DNA of 46,168 nucleotides from CAYXUG01 sp964468655 (GCA_964468655.1 CAYXUG010000010.1:1-46168), one strand, 5' to 3'. Shown: positions 36,417 through 46,127, counted from the stretch's first letter. Translations and numbers: made by a program. Notes: generated by a model from the letters alone, not told the origin.

Positions 36417-36551
36417 ATGGAACGTTTCACAGAGATTGTATTTGGGTTTTATGGTCTTATTTTAGGAAGTGCCCTTTTAATTTTGATCTATCTGATTGTT
36501 AAAAGAATTAAGATTAAAAAAAAGGAAAATTTTGAAGATAGAAATAACTAA
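36417..36551 (+). CDS. Small single-pass membrane protein
   Basis: 44 residues from ATG 36417 to TAA 36551. The first part is MERFTEIVFGFYG, then a hydrophobic segment (LILGSALLILIYLIV) and a strongly basic tail (KRIKIKKKENFEDRNN). Positive-inside topology suggests the tail is cytoplasmic. It starts 15 nt after the ybjQ stop with no clear ribosome site, so translational coupling is possible. Not recognised as a known family. Confidence 0.5.
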   Translation: MERFTEIVFGFYGLILGSALLILIYLIVKRIKIKKKENFEDRNN

Positions 36552-36619
36552 ATACACCATCAGAATAATGGCATTTAATATAGTATTGATTTAAAACGGA
36601 TAAACCGGAGGTGAACAAT

Positions 36620-39448
36620 TTGTTAAAACAAAAAATTATATTTGCATTAATCCCATGTTTTGTATGGGTGTATGGCGCTGGTGACAGTCAAAAATCTTCT
36701 GTTCAACTTATGAATGATACATTCGTTTCACTTTATGGCAGCGATTGGCATTTCAATTGGAATACCCACAATACGCCCCACAGAATTATCGGTGGTGGAA
36801 TACCCCACAATTTTGATGCGGGAGATGCTTCGATTTCTGAAGAAAAAGCAAAGCAGTTTATCGATGATAATTCGTATCTCTTCAGCATTTCTTCATCAGA
36901 TGTGGACTTGTGGGTGAATGAAAAGAAAGGCAATATTCGTTATCTTATTTTTAATCAAATGGTTGATGATATTCCTGTCCATAACGGCAGGATAGATTTC
37001 AGATATACGCTGGATGGCAAACTTGTCCTTATCGGTCATGACGGTTATCCAAAGATAAAAATAAATATGTCTCCATCCCTTTCAAGCGAAGAAGCAATAG
37101 CCACAGCAAAAAGTGATGTTGGATTTAATGAAAACAATGAAGATTATGTAATAGGTGAACCGCAAAAGTTTATCTGGGTTGAGAAGGGTGAGACACCAGA
37201 GTATCATTTATCATGGGTTGTACAATTATTTGTCCATTTGGAATATGCGGATGAATATGATATACCTGTAAGGAATGTAAAGGTATTTGTAGATGCTAAT
37301 GATGGGGAAGTATTGTACTACGAAGAATTGGCAGCCAGCGCTGTGATCTCCGGATATGTGACAGGGATGGTGAAGGATGAACCGTTTGGCCAGGAATTTA
37401 ACCGTCCATTTGCTAACACGCAGGTTCAAGTGAGTGGAGCGGGTTCCACAATGACTGACGAGAACGGCTATTATTCAATTGAAATTGGCAGCCAGAGCAG
37501 TGATGCAACCGTGATGCTGTATGGTGACTGGATCAATACAGAAAATACCAATGGTTCTGAAGGTAGTATCTCAACAACAGTTGACCCGGGAACAATGGTG
37601 AATTTCCATTTTGATAATACCAATTCAATTCCCGGTGAAAGAGACACTTATTACCACGCAAATTTAATCCATGATTTTGCAAAGGATGTAGGAAATGGAT
37701 TCACCGGCGCTGATTATACCATGCCGGCGAATGTAAATATCGGTTCTGAAGACCCTTACTGGCCCTGCAACGCATACTGGGATGGATACACTATTAGCAT
37801 GTTTTCAGCGGGAGGAGGATGTGCAGCTACTGATCAAATGGCGGATGTTGTTTATCATGAATACGGTCACGGTTTGCAGCAGTTTATTTATGAACCATAC
37901 AGTTCACCCTTTGCCAGCGGGATGGGAGAAGGATGCTCAGATTACTGGGCCATGACTATTACAAATTCGCCGTGTCTCGGTAACGGTTTTTTTGGAAATG
38001 GTACTTGTTTGAGAGATGGTAATAACAGCCGTCAGTACCCCGGCTCGGAATGTGGCGGGCAAGTCCACTGTCTTGGGGAAATATCTATGGGTGCGCTGTG
38101 GAAAATGAGAGGTCATATAATTGATTCTCAAGGATATGACAACGGCAAATCACGATCGGACTCTCTATTCTTTTTTGCGCAGACAGCCCGGCCTAACACT
38201 GTCCCTGATTTTCTTTATGAAATTATTGTTGCCGATGATGACGATGGGTACCTGTTAAACGGCACTCCCAATTATGCAGACATTTGCGAAGGATTTGAAT
38301 ACCACAATGTTGACTGCCCTTTTGAAGATATTGGCATAGAACACACCCCACTTTCAAATACACTTGATACCATGAATGATTATTATGTAGAGACAGCTGT
38401 CGGTTCGATTTATGGTGATGTTGTTACCGTACTCCTGTATTATTCAGTGGTGGGTAGTTATGAATCAGTTTCAATGAATTTCGAAAATGGTTTATATCAT
38501 GCATATATTCCGGCACAATCTGCCGGTTCTGTAGTGGATTATTATATTTATGCTGTTGACAGTGAAGGCAACGAAATTACTTCTCCAGATGGTGCGCCTC
38601 AGCAGACTTATCTGTTTTTGGTTGGACCTATGGAGTCCTTTCAAATTGCATTTGAAGATAATTATGAAACTGATCTCGATTGGCAGGTAGGTGACACAGG
38701 AGATGGTGCAAATTCAGGTATATGGACAAGGGAAGATCCCATCGGCACTTATGTGGATAATGTTATCGTTCAGCCGGAAGATGACCATACGGCGCTGGGT
38801 TTTGTTGCATTTATCACCGGCAACGCAGAATTTAATGGAGATAATCCAGGTGATAATGATGTTGATGATGGAAAAACAACTTTACTCTCACCTGTCTGGG
38901 ATTTAACTCAACTTATTTCACCGGTGATTTCCTACTGGCGCTGGTATTCAAATGATGCAGGCGCTTCACCGGGATCAGACTACTGGCAAGTGGATATTTC
39001 TAATGACGGCGGAAATTCCTGGATTGAGCTGGAATACACCGATCAAACTAATAATAGTTGGACTCAGCACCAGTTCAAATTAAATAGATTTGTGGACATA
39101 ACAAATCAGATGAGAATTAGATTTGTAGCCAGTGATGAAGGGGAAGGTTCCCTCATTGAAGCTGGAGTTGACGATGTTGTCATATTGGGAATGAATCCAT
39201 TTACCGGAATCCATGGCGACCTCAATGGAGATTCAATTATCACTATTGAAGATATAGTTTTGGTAATTAGTTATCTCATTGGCGAAATAGAATTTTCACC
39301 TATTGAAAGAATCGCAGCTGATATGAACGGGGACTTTGATGTCAGTATTGTGGATGTCATTTTTATGGTGAATTCCATTATTGCCCAATACAGTAATGGA
39401 ATAAATTCTCAATCTGGATTTGAATCGACGGTTCCCGTCATCAATTGA
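36620..39448 (+). CDS. Secreted M36 metalloprotease with C-terminal dockerin-like domain
   Basis: The frame can be opened at GTG 36611, but that codon overlaps the ggaggt ribosome site (36607-36612), so TTG 36620 is the likely start; 942 residues. A signal peptide (LKQKIIFALIPCFVWVYGAG) precedes an FTP-type propeptide and a fungalysin catalytic domain very similar to the gene at 29783. HEYGHGLQ gives His413, Glu414 and His417; GMGEGCSDYW follows. After ~570 come an Fn3-like and a jelly-roll/MAM-like region (FEDNYETDLDWQ...). Two calcium-loop motifs, GDLNGDSIITIEDI and DMNGDFDVSIVDV (~864-925), resemble a type I dockerin pair. The YPNPFNP sorting domain and GWN cassette of its paralogue are missing, so the two proteases seem to be retained in different ways. 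No cohesin partner is visible in this window. Confidence 0.9.
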   Translation: MLKQKIIFALIPCFVWVYGAGDSQKSSVQLMNDTFVSLYGSDWHFNWNTHNTPHRIIGGGIPHNFDAGDASISEEKAKQFIDDNSYLFSISSSDVDLWVNEKKGNIRYLIFNQMVDDIPVHNGRIDFRYTLDGKLVLIGHDGYPKIKINMSPSLSSEEAIATAKSDVGFNENNEDYVIGEPQKFIWVEKGETPEYHLSWVVQLFVHLEYADEYDIPVRNVKVFVDANDGEVLYYEELAASAVISGYVTGMVKDEPFGQEFNRPFANTQVQVSGAGSTMTDENGYYSIEIGSQSSDATVMLYGDWINTENTNGSEGSISTTVDPGTMVNFHFDNTNSIPGERDTYYHANLIHDFAKDVGNGFTGADYTMPANVNIGSEDPYWPCNAYWDGYTISMFSAGGGCAATDQMADVVYHEYGHGLQQFIYEPYSSPFASGMGEGCSDYWAMTITNSPCLGNGFFGNGTCLRDGNNSRQYPGSECGGQVHCLGEISMGALWKMRGHIIDSQGYDNGKSRSDSLFFFAQTARPNTVPDFLYEIIVADDDDGYLLNGTPNYADICEGFEYHNVDCPFEDIGIEHTPLSNTLDTMNDYYVETAVGSIYGDVVTVLLYYSVVGSYESVSMNFENGLYHAYIPAQSAGSVVDYYIYAVDSEGNEITSPDGAPQQTYLFLVGPMESFQIAFEDNYETDLDWQVGDTGDGANSGIWTREDPIGTYVDNVIVQPEDDHTALGFVAFITGNAEFNGDNPGDNDVDDGKTTLLSPVWDLTQLISPVISYWRWYSNDAGASPGSDYWQVDISNDGGNSWIELEYTDQTNNSWTQHQFKLNRFVDITNQMRIRFVASDEGEGSLIEAGVDDVVILGMNPFTGIHGDLNGDSIITIEDIVLVISYLIGEIEFSPIERIAADMNGDFDVSIVDVIFMVNSIIAQYSNGINSQSGFESTVPVIN

Positions 39449-39562
39449 AGACAGCAAGGTTATTCAATAGTTCTGGAATAAGCTTGGCCGTAAAAAATTT
39501 TATATTTCATTAAATTCATATAATCTCTTGAATAACTCCTAGATTTCTCTCAAATTCTTCCT

Positions 39563-41761
39563 ATGACGAAGGTAAGTGCAAGAGTGGTGTGTTTCTTTTT
39601 TTTAATGCTGTTATTGGGACAGCTTTCAGGGAAAAGTGTGTACACTGAGTATACCGATGAAGGTAATACTCAACAAAGTAATCAGATTATCTTTGAAGTC
39701 TTTGATTGTTATAAATCCGTGCTCCTGAGTTGGAATTTACCGCAGGAAAATTCAATAGAAAAAGTTCAAATATACCGTAGCGATTCTGTGGGTTATAATT
39801 TTTATCTATTGACGGGAGTCAATTCTGAAATAACTACCTGGATCGATTGGGAAGTTGAACAGGAACAATATTATTTTTATCAACTTGGATTCATAAATGA
39901 GGATGAAGATATTATTTATACTACAAAGGAAACGCCGCCATTTGGCATCCCATCCAAATTGCCTGAAGATTTGAAGGTTCTGAATTTTAGTTCGACGAAT
40001 GATGATCAATTAGATAAAGTAACTTCTTCACCGGAGGGGAACCATCCCCTGATTGTTCAGGGTGAACTGGACGGCAATCCAATTCTATTTAATTTGCACC
40101 ATAACGAAAATTTGACAAATTATTATTCGAACGATAAAGAAAATACAATTCTTAGTTTAACACCTGTTACCCGTGAACTGGATTTAATTAAATATGGATG
40201 GTTTGTACCACAATTTTTTAGTGAAAATAAAATGCCCGAAATTGTGTGGTTAAAATTGGATAATACAACCCAAGGTCTTTATATATTGAATTATGTTCAC
40301 ATTAATCAGAAAGATATTCGCTATATAAATTCAGTTTATGAATTTATTTTAAATGAATTAAAACAATTGAATCCGAACCATCCACTTTTTGCAACTCAGC
40401 CATTTGAAGAATCGAAGAAGCTGACTGAATTTCCGCTGTCATTAATTTTGATGATGGCAAACCACATTCAGTCTAACGTTAAAATCATTGAAAATTCCGG
40501 ATCAATAGACTATTGGAATTCATTGATTACTAATAACTCTAACAGCGCATTGTGCGGAGGAAATAGATCAATAACCTATAGTGATTATCGGGATTTAAAA
40601 TTTGATTTTGCATTGGAGAATTTATCCAGTCAAATTGAATCCATCATTTCGGAATATTCTAATGAATCAATCTTGAGAATTTCGGAAGTTAGCATTAACG
40701 AAACAGGACAGGTAGACTGGGTTAAGGTAATTGGTTATGGAAGTGATACAATTCAACTATCAGAATTTCGAATAAATTACAATCAATTTAGAGGAGTATT
40801 GGAAGAAGTTGAATTAAGTGCAGGTGAAGAATATAAAATTCAGCTGCAAAATTCTATCGGAGAAACCTTCCCTGAAAACAATAATGAGAATAAAATTTTT
40901 ATTGAACAATTTGACAATGGATTAGCCATTGACTCCTTGTGGATTCCTGATTTATCAGAAAATATAATATTGGAAAAAGATTTTTTTGATGAATACCGTA
41001 TTGTTAGGCAGCATGAAAGTTTCGATCTATTAAAAAGGTGGCAATCTCCATTGGTGTATATTAATGAGATTGCCATTGAAACTGATGAATCAATTGAGGA
41101 TGCCAGTAACATAGATGAATTTCTAAAAATTGAATTTTTTGTACCGGATCCTTTAGTAGTCAATGGCAGGGATTTCAAACTTTTATTGAATGGTGAAGAA
41201 AAATCATTGGATAATTACGGGTTTTCAGTTGGCAGTTTATTTAATGTAATTGAGATGGATATAAATTTCGACCCTATACCGGAATTTTTCCTTTGTGAAT
41301 TGCAGTCAACAGAAGATTATGAAAATTGGAAAAGTGAACAAGTGGTTATACTTAAAAACAATAGGAACACCCATCAGGCCAGAATACCTGATGGACGGCA
41401 TTGGAATTTTAATACGATGAAATCATTCCGTGAACCAAACACAATCACTTCTCGAGAAGGAATTAAACCACTACTTCCTGAAGTATTTGCACTTTATCAG
41501 AATTTCCCAAATCCGTTTAATGCCGGTACCACCATCAAATTTGATTTATTGGAGGACGCGACGGTGACTTTAGTCGTTGTTAATGCAGAAGGCAGGGAAG
41601 TCGCTGAATTTATGAATGATCAGCCATTATCTCCCGGTTCCTATACATATCTCTGGAAAGATCAATCTTTGAGTAGTGGTGTCTACTTTGCTATTATAAA
41701 GGCAAGTCTGAGTGAATTTCAAACAGTCCTAGATTCACGCAAGATGATTTATTTAAAATAA
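39563..41761 (+). CDS. Secreted protein with Fn3-like N-terminus and type IX sorting domain
   Basis: 732 residues; signal peptide MTKVSARVVCFFFLMLLLGQLSGKS. Residues ~40-130 look like a fibronectin type III or similar beta domain (VLLSWNLPQENSIEKVQIYRSDS, YYFYQLGFINEDE). I do not recognise the long middle region (~140-640). The final ~85 residues are a sorting domain of variant form (YQNFPNPFNAGTTIKFDLLE ... GVYFAIIKA ... RKMIYLK), with FPNPFN in place of YPNPFN. No GWN domain is present. An imperfect coding palindrome lies at 41371-41394. The gene is 22 nt before the CBS protein, but that gene has its own strong ribosome site. Confidence 0.85.
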   Translation: MTKVSARVVCFFFLMLLLGQLSGKSVYTEYTDEGNTQQSNQIIFEVFDCYKSVLLSWNLPQENSIEKVQIYRSDSVGYNFYLLTGVNSEITTWIDWEVEQEQYYFYQLGFINEDEDIIYTTKETPPFGIPSKLPEDLKVLNFSSTNDDQLDKVTSSPEGNHPLIVQGELDGNPILFNLHHNENLTNYYSNDKENTILSLTPVTRELDLIKYGWFVPQFFSENKMPEIVWLKLDNTTQGLYILNYVHINQKDIRYINSVYEFILNELKQLNPNHPLFATQPFEESKKLTEFPLSLILMMANHIQSNVKIIENSGSIDYWNSLITNNSNSALCGGNRSITYSDYRDLKFDFALENLSSQIESIISEYSNESILRISEVSINETGQVDWVKVIGYGSDTIQLSEFRINYNQFRGVLEEVELSAGEEYKIQLQNSIGETFPENNNENKIFIEQFDNGLAIDSLWIPDLSENIILEKDFFDEYRIVRQHESFDLLKRWQSPLVYINEIAIETDESIEDASNIDEFLKIEFFVPDPLVVNGRDFKLLLNGEEKSLDNYGFSVGSLFNVIEMDINFDPIPEFFLCELQSTEDYENWKSEQVVILKNNRNTHQARIPDGRHWNFNTMKSFREPNTITSREGIKPLLPEVFALYQNFPNPFNAGTTIKFDLLEDATVTLVVVNAEGREVAEFMNDQPLSPGSYTYLWKDQSLSSGVYFAIIKASLSEFQTVLDSRKMIYLK
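41371..41394. repeat. Palindrome encoding HQARIPDG
   Basis: ccatcagg (41371-41378) pairs perfectly with cctgatgg (41387-41394) around an 8-nt gap, all inside the preceding secreted-protein gene and in frame. It lies just upstream of the sorting domain. Probably a different palindromic repeat family from the gagacg elements. Confidence 0.5.
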
Positions 41762-41783
41762 AGGACTTAATGAAGGAGGTTTT

Positions 41784-42323
41784 ATGAGCGAATTATTTGA
41801 TGATGAATTTAAGCAGATGAATGAAAGAGAATTTGAAAAAGATATGGTGATAAAGGAAGCTGTTTCCATAACCGATCCAATCCAGACATTGGAAAAGCAA
41901 CCTATGCATAAAGTTAAACTGGGGACGAGTATTGCAAAAATAATTACAAAATTTCAGGAAAAACATACAGCATGCGTGTTGGTTACTTCTTCAGATGGCA
42001 AGTTGGAAGGAATTTTCACTGAACGAGACATTATTCGTAAACTGGTAGGCAAGGGATTGAACCATAAAGCAGAACTGGTGGATAACTACATGACGCCGAA
42101 TCCGGACACACTTCTCATGAATGACCCCATTGCATTTGCGCTGAATCGTATGTACGATGGAGGGTACAGGCATGTCCCCATAGTTGATGAAAATAATGTG
42201 CCTGTGGGTTTGGTCAGTATTCTTGATATTGTCAGCCATTTGGCAAAATATTATTCTGATGCCATTTTGAATCTTCCTCCTGATCCAATGAGAAAAGCTC
42301 AAGCAAGGCCAGAAGGTGGATAA
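41784..42323 (+). CDS. CBS-domain pair protein
   Basis: 179 residues with a strong aaggaggtttt site before ATG 41784. Two CBS domains are visible. The first has K-L-G-T-S-I, CVLVTSSDGKLEGIFTERDIIRKLVGKG and NYMTPNPDTLLMNDPIAFALNRM; the second has GYRHVPIVDENNVPVGLVSILDIVSHL. CBS pairs bind adenine nucleotides or related ligands and act as regulatory modules; this one has no attached catalytic domain. No signal peptide, so cytoplasmic. It begins a tightly spaced set of genes running to 46082 and may regulate a partner elsewhere. Confidence 0.92.
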   Translation: MSELFDDEFKQMNEREFEKDMVIKEAVSITDPIQTLEKQPMHKVKLGTSIAKIITKFQEKHTACVLVTSSDGKLEGIFTERDIIRKLVGKGLNHKAELVDNYMTPNPDTLLMNDPIAFALNRMYDGGYRHVPIVDENNVPVGLVSILDIVSHLAKYYSDAILNLPPDPMRKAQARPEGG

Positions 42324-42337
42324 GTCAACAGAATGAC

Positions 42338-43060
42338 ATGAAATTAGCATTTTCTTCCGCTGTTTTTTGTCGATATAAGTTTCACCTTTTAATTTCTTCT
42401 TTTCTCTTACTTGCAGCTGTTTTTTCAGGGTGTGCCTCCCATCCCACCGTTGCGCCAAGAACATTAGAAAAGGGTGAAACCTTTTACGGTTATTCTCTAT
42501 CAATAGAAAATGTATTCCCGGTACTTTACTATAGATACGGTATCACGGATCGGAGTGACATAGGATTACGTGTGGGACTCCCCATCTACGGGAGCGGTGT
42601 GGACTATTCCCGAATTTTGTATGAAAAGGAAAATAAAAGAGATGTTTTGAATGTTGCCTGGTCTCTTTCACCTAATTCAAATTTTGATTTTACCTATTAC
42701 AAATTCACTCAGAATAAGAAAAGAAAAGGGGTAACAACATTCTGGGGTATGCGAGGAATGTTCATCCCGAATGGTATAAGTGGGGGACAAAGTGTGAGAC
42801 TTGGTTTTTTGATTGGCTCCTATATGAAAAATATTGGTTATGAAATTGGATATTTTCACGATTTTTCGAGCATGCCAATCACGAAATTATTCAGTACTAA
42901 TTTCGATTATGCCGATACATCTCAATGGGGAACGAGGTACCTAAATTATCCGCATTCCGCTGAGGGAGGGCTTCCCACGGAATATTCCAGAATTACAGGA
43001 TTATCCATTCGATTTTCATTTATCCTAAAAGATGACAAGGTTAAACCTGAATCAAATTAA
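42338..43060 (+). CDS. Putative outer-membrane lipoprotein
   Basis: 240 residues. The N-terminus ends LLLAAVFSGCASHP, a lipobox with the acylated Cys at position 32, so the protein is predicted to be a lipoprotein. The remainder is rich in alternating aromatic residues (GYSLSIENVFPVLYYRYGITDRSDIGLRVGLPIYG), suggestive of a beta-barrel or beta-sandwich. It starts 14 nt after the CBS gene and lacks an obvious strong ribosome site, so translational coupling is possible. Function unknown. Confidence 0.75.
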   Translation: MKLAFSSAVFCRYKFHLLISSFLLLAAVFSGCASHPTVAPRTLEKGETFYGYSLSIENVFPVLYYRYGITDRSDIGLRVGLPIYGSGVDYSRILYEKENKRDVLNVAWSLSPNSNFDFTYYKFTQNKKRKGVTTFWGMRGMFIPNGISGGQSVRLGFLIGSYMKNIGYEIGYFHDFSSMPITKLFSTNFDYADTSQWGTRYLNYPHSAEGGLPTEYSRITGLSIRFSFILKDDKVKPESN

Positions 43061-43111
43061 AATACCACTCTCTCATAATTAGAAATAATTATCTCCACAG
43101 TTATTTGATTA

Positions 43112-44194
43112 ATGAGTGAATCCCCGGATAAAGTTAACCAAGCTTTATTGGACAATGATAATGAAGCATTAATTCATCATATTGACAAATCGGTCAAAGA
43201 TGAAACATCATTAAAAATATTTACCCAACTGGTTTTTCAGTTTGTTGTCTGCAACAAACGTCTCATCAATGATAATTCACCCATTAATCACCCTATTGTT
43301 ATTCTGAATAGTATTAAGAATTTACTGTCGTTAAGACGGAATAATCCTTCAACTCATTTGTTAACTTATCTTGTTGAATACGCATTGAACTTAGAACCAC
43401 AAAAATCAGTATTATCGTGGGCTGCAGTTTCTGATGAAGAATTAAATCAACCTGCATTTGTAATGGATTTTTCTCAATCGCTAGAAAACAGCGATAAAGA
43501 AAAAACGCTATTTGAAGCATCAAAACTGGTAAAACTTTCTGATAACAAGTTTTATCTGATGGATGTACTTCTGGAATCTGCTCTCTATTGTCAAGACGAA
43601 TTGATATTTGATGGATTTGCATTCCACAGGGCAGCGGTATTTTCAGGAAATGATTTCGCAGACCAATTTTTACTTAACTTTCTTGAAGCCGTAATGAATC
43701 ATCAAATCACTGGTAAAAAGTTTTCAGGAGTTGAGGATTTTGATATCCATGAAATTGCTTCATATATTCTTAAGACGAATGATTTGAAGTCTGTCTTAAT
43801 GTATGCTACACTTGAAAGGATATGGAATCTTGAATCTGTTAAAAAAAGGGATTTACGTTCTGCTGTTCTTTACAAACATATGGAAGCATATGAAACATTT
43901 CATGTAAATTCGAACGGCAAATTTGAACGTACGAAAAGTTCTCATAATATAATAGATGCTTTCACGAGTGAAAATAAGAATATCCTTTCATCCGTTATTT
44001 ACCAGAATCAGGAGGAATCTAATAGAAGCTGGGCTGTGGAATTAGCTGGATATTGGTTATCAGAAGATAAAGATATATTACCAAGTCAATTTGTAATGCT
44101 CGATGCAATCCAACATTTATGCCACGTACTGCATCCCGGACAGCTACGGGAATTATCATCGCTACTTCTGAATATTCAAAAAGAGGTTCAATAA
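43112..44194 (+). CDS. Unknown cytoplasmic helical protein
   Basis: 360 residues, no signal peptide, no transmembrane segment. Mostly helical, with a recurrent style of ...LLTYLVEYALNLEPQ..., ...LLESALYCQDEL... and LLSSLLLNIQ. It may be an oxidoreductase-like or helical-repeat protein, but I do not recognise a family or a catalytic motif. It is followed after 4 nt by the MBL-fold hydrolase gene, so a shared transcript is likely. Confidence 0.7.
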   Translation: MSESPDKVNQALLDNDNEALIHHIDKSVKDETSLKIFTQLVFQFVVCNKRLINDNSPINHPIVILNSIKNLLSLRRNNPSTHLLTYLVEYALNLEPQKSVLSWAAVSDEELNQPAFVMDFSQSLENSDKEKTLFEASKLVKLSDNKFYLMDVLLESALYCQDELIFDGFAFHRAAVFSGNDFADQFLLNFLEAVMNHQITGKKFSGVEDFDIHEIASYILKTNDLKSVLMYATLERIWNLESVKKRDLRSAVLYKHMEAYETFHVNSNGKFERTKSSHNIIDAFTSENKNILSSVIYQNQEESNRSWAVELAGYWLSEDKDILPSQFVMLDAIQHLCHVLHPGQLRELSSLLLNIQKEVQ

Positions 44195-44198
44195 AAAA

Positions 44199-45053
44199 AT
44201 GAAAATCGGGAATTATGAATTAAAATCACTCATGACAAGTTATTTTGGTCTGGACGGTGGTGCCATGTTTGGTATCATTCCCAAACCACTATGGGAAAGT
44301 AAATTGGCCCCCGATGATAAAAATAGAATTCCAATGTGCACACGCAATCTTCTTTTGGTCAGTGAAGACAAAAAAATAATTATTGATACAGGTAATGGAG
44401 ATAAGTGGAATGAAAAACTGAAATCAATTTATAATATCAGAACGGATGAGGTGAATCTTGAACAATCTTTGAAAGAAAATGAATTAATTCCTGATGATAT
44501 TACAGATGTCATTTGTACCCATTTGCATTTTGACCATGTTGGCGGAAATACTATGTTTGACTCAAATGGAAAGTTGATTCCGACCTTTCCCAATGCAACC
44601 TACTGGATACCCGAAACGAACTGGAACTTGGCAAATCAACCGACAGTGAAAGACAAAGCGAGTTATTTTTCACACAATTGGAGCGTTTTAGCTGAAAATG
44701 ATATGGTGAAATTCGTAAAGGGTAACGAACAATTTTTAGAAGGTATTGAATTCATTATTACAAATGGTCATACCACTGGCCAGCAGCATCCTCTAATTTG
44801 TGACCAGTCCACAAAACTTTTATACGGAGCGGATTTATTCCCAACTTCTATGCATATAGATATACCGTGGGTGATGGCGTATGATTTATATCCTTTAATG
44901 ACCATTAAGGAGAAGATGGACATATTACCAACAATGGTTGATGAAAATTGGATTCTGTTTTTTGAACATGATGTAACAACTGAATGTGCCACACTCGATT
45001 ATGATGGTAAACGATATGCCGTGAAAGATAGTTTTAAATTGAATGGGTCTTAA
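44199..45053 (+). CDS. Metallo-beta-lactamase-fold hydrolase
   Basis: 284 residues; ATG 44199 after aagaggt. The signature THLHFDHVGG (HxHxDH) is followed by a third His in NGHTTGQ, Asp in YGADLFP and His in FEHD. These are the zinc ligands of MBL-fold enzymes of the lactonase/glyoxalase II/quorum-quenching type. No signal peptide. Substrate cannot be told from the sequence; a lactone or thioester is most likely by family. It lies in a tightly packed gene set between an unknown protein and a receiver-like frame. Confidence 0.9.
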   Translation: MKIGNYELKSLMTSYFGLDGGAMFGIIPKPLWESKLAPDDKNRIPMCTRNLLLVSEDKKIIIDTGNGDKWNEKLKSIYNIRTDEVNLEQSLKENELIPDDITDVICTHLHFDHVGGNTMFDSNGKLIPTFPNATYWIPETNWNLANQPTVKDKASYFSHNWSVLAENDMVKFVKGNEQFLEGIEFIITNGHTTGQQHPLICDQSTKLLYGADLFPTSMHIDIPWVMAYDLYPLMTIKEKMDILPTMVDENWILFFEHDVTTECATLDYDGKRYAVKDSFKLNGS

Positions 45054-45068
45054 TTACCGGAGCGACAA

Positions 45069-45433
45069 ATGAATGAAGTAATAGCTGTATTTGTTGATGA
45101 TTTAAAGTTGGGCACCAAAATATCCAGTGAAATAGCATCCTTAAATATGGAAGCTGTTTTCCCCAAGTCATTTACAGGAAAATGTTTAAATGAATATGAT
45201 AAGATTGATTTGGTAATAGTGGATTTTGAAGACCGGTACGATTACGGTGAAACTGTAGTAGAATCATTAAAATATATTCGAAATGACACTCCTATTGTAG
45301 CGCCCTTTTTACAAGTGTGAAAAAAGAATCTCATGACCGCCTAAAAGAAGTGGGATGTGATATGATTCTCCCCCGCTCATCTTTTGTAAGAAATATATCT
45401 TCAATTACACAAAAGTTTTTCAATAGTAATTAG
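45069..45433 (+). pseudogene. Receiver-like (CheY-type) protein, apparently frameshifted
   Basis: The frame from ATG 45069 stops at 45320 after ~83 residues, but the second half continues in another frame from 45311 to the TAG at 45433 (TSVKKESHDRLKEVGCDMILPRSSF...). Adding one T to the T5 run at 45306-45310 joins them into a 121-residue protein reading PIVAPFFTSVKKESH, typical of a receiver domain: AVFVDDLKLG start, DLVIVDFED phosphoacceptor-type strand and a DTPIVAPF strand. The end CDMILPRSSF fits the last strand and helix. It is a small stand-alone response regulator or degenerate receiver. The lesion could be a sequencing error in a homopolymer or a real inactivating change. The Asp near position 53 is the candidate phosphorylation site. 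Confidence 0.7.
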
Positions 45434-45440
45434 TCTGCTG

Positions 45441-46082
45441 ATGGAAACGCAAGCTCAAATGAGGGCCAGAATGAAAAAGGTCATTCGGCGCTTGCACTGT
45501 GAGTATCCGGATTCACAATGCAGTCTAAGCTATAAAACTCCTCACGAACTTCTTGTGGCGACGATTCTTTCGGCTCAGTGTACAGATGAGAGAGTCAATC
45601 AGGTTACGCCGGGATTATTCAAAAAATATCCTTCGGTTAAAGAGTTTGCTTTCGGTGATTTGGTAGCATTATCAAAAGATATTCATTCCTGCGGATATCA
45701 TAATCAGAAAGCAAAAGCAATTCAAGGGTCAAGTATAACAATCTGGGAGGAATATGGCAGGGAGGTACCTGATTCTATGGAAGAATTAATTAAACTTCCC
45801 GGTGTAGGTCGAAAAACTGCAAACTGTATTTTGGGAACTGCATTTGGAATCCCAAGTGTTGCTGTAGATACGCATATGGTAAGGATTTTAGGATTACTTG
45901 GAGTTACACAATCAAATAATCCCACAACCATTGAATTAGAAATGATGGATATTGTACCTGAAAGTGAATGGATTGATTTAACACATCTGGTTATTGACCA
46001 TGGAAGAATGGTATGTATTGCCCGAAGACCTAGATGCATTCAATGTGTATTGTCGGATTTATGTCCATCTTCTCTTAATTAA
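45441..46082 (+). CDS. nth: Endonuclease III (DNA glycosylase/AP lyase)
   Basis: 213 residues, the usual family length. The helix-hairpin-helix LPGVGRKTA contains the catalytic Lys, and VDTHM supplies the conserved Asp. Four cysteines in C-x6-C-x2-C-x5-C spacing at the C-terminus (CIARRPRC, CIQC, CVLSDLC) bind the [4Fe-4S] cluster. It removes oxidised pyrimidines and cleaves the resulting AP site in base excision repair in the cytoplasm. It begins 7 nt after the receiver-like frame, so it is probably co-transcribed. All key residues are present. Confidence 0.97.
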   Translation: METQAQMRARMKKVIRRLHCEYPDSQCSLSYKTPHELLVATILSAQCTDERVNQVTPGLFKKYPSVKEFAFGDLVALSKDIHSCGYHNQKAKAIQGSSITIWEEYGREVPDSMEELIKLPGVGRKTANCILGTAFGIPSVAVDTHMVRILGLLGVTQSNNPTTIELEMMDIVPESEWIDLTHLVIDHGRMVCIARRPRCIQCVLSDLCPSSLN

Positions 46083-46127
46083 CCCTTAATTATTTTTTCA
46101 ATAATTGGTGTTTAAAAGTGTCTTACC

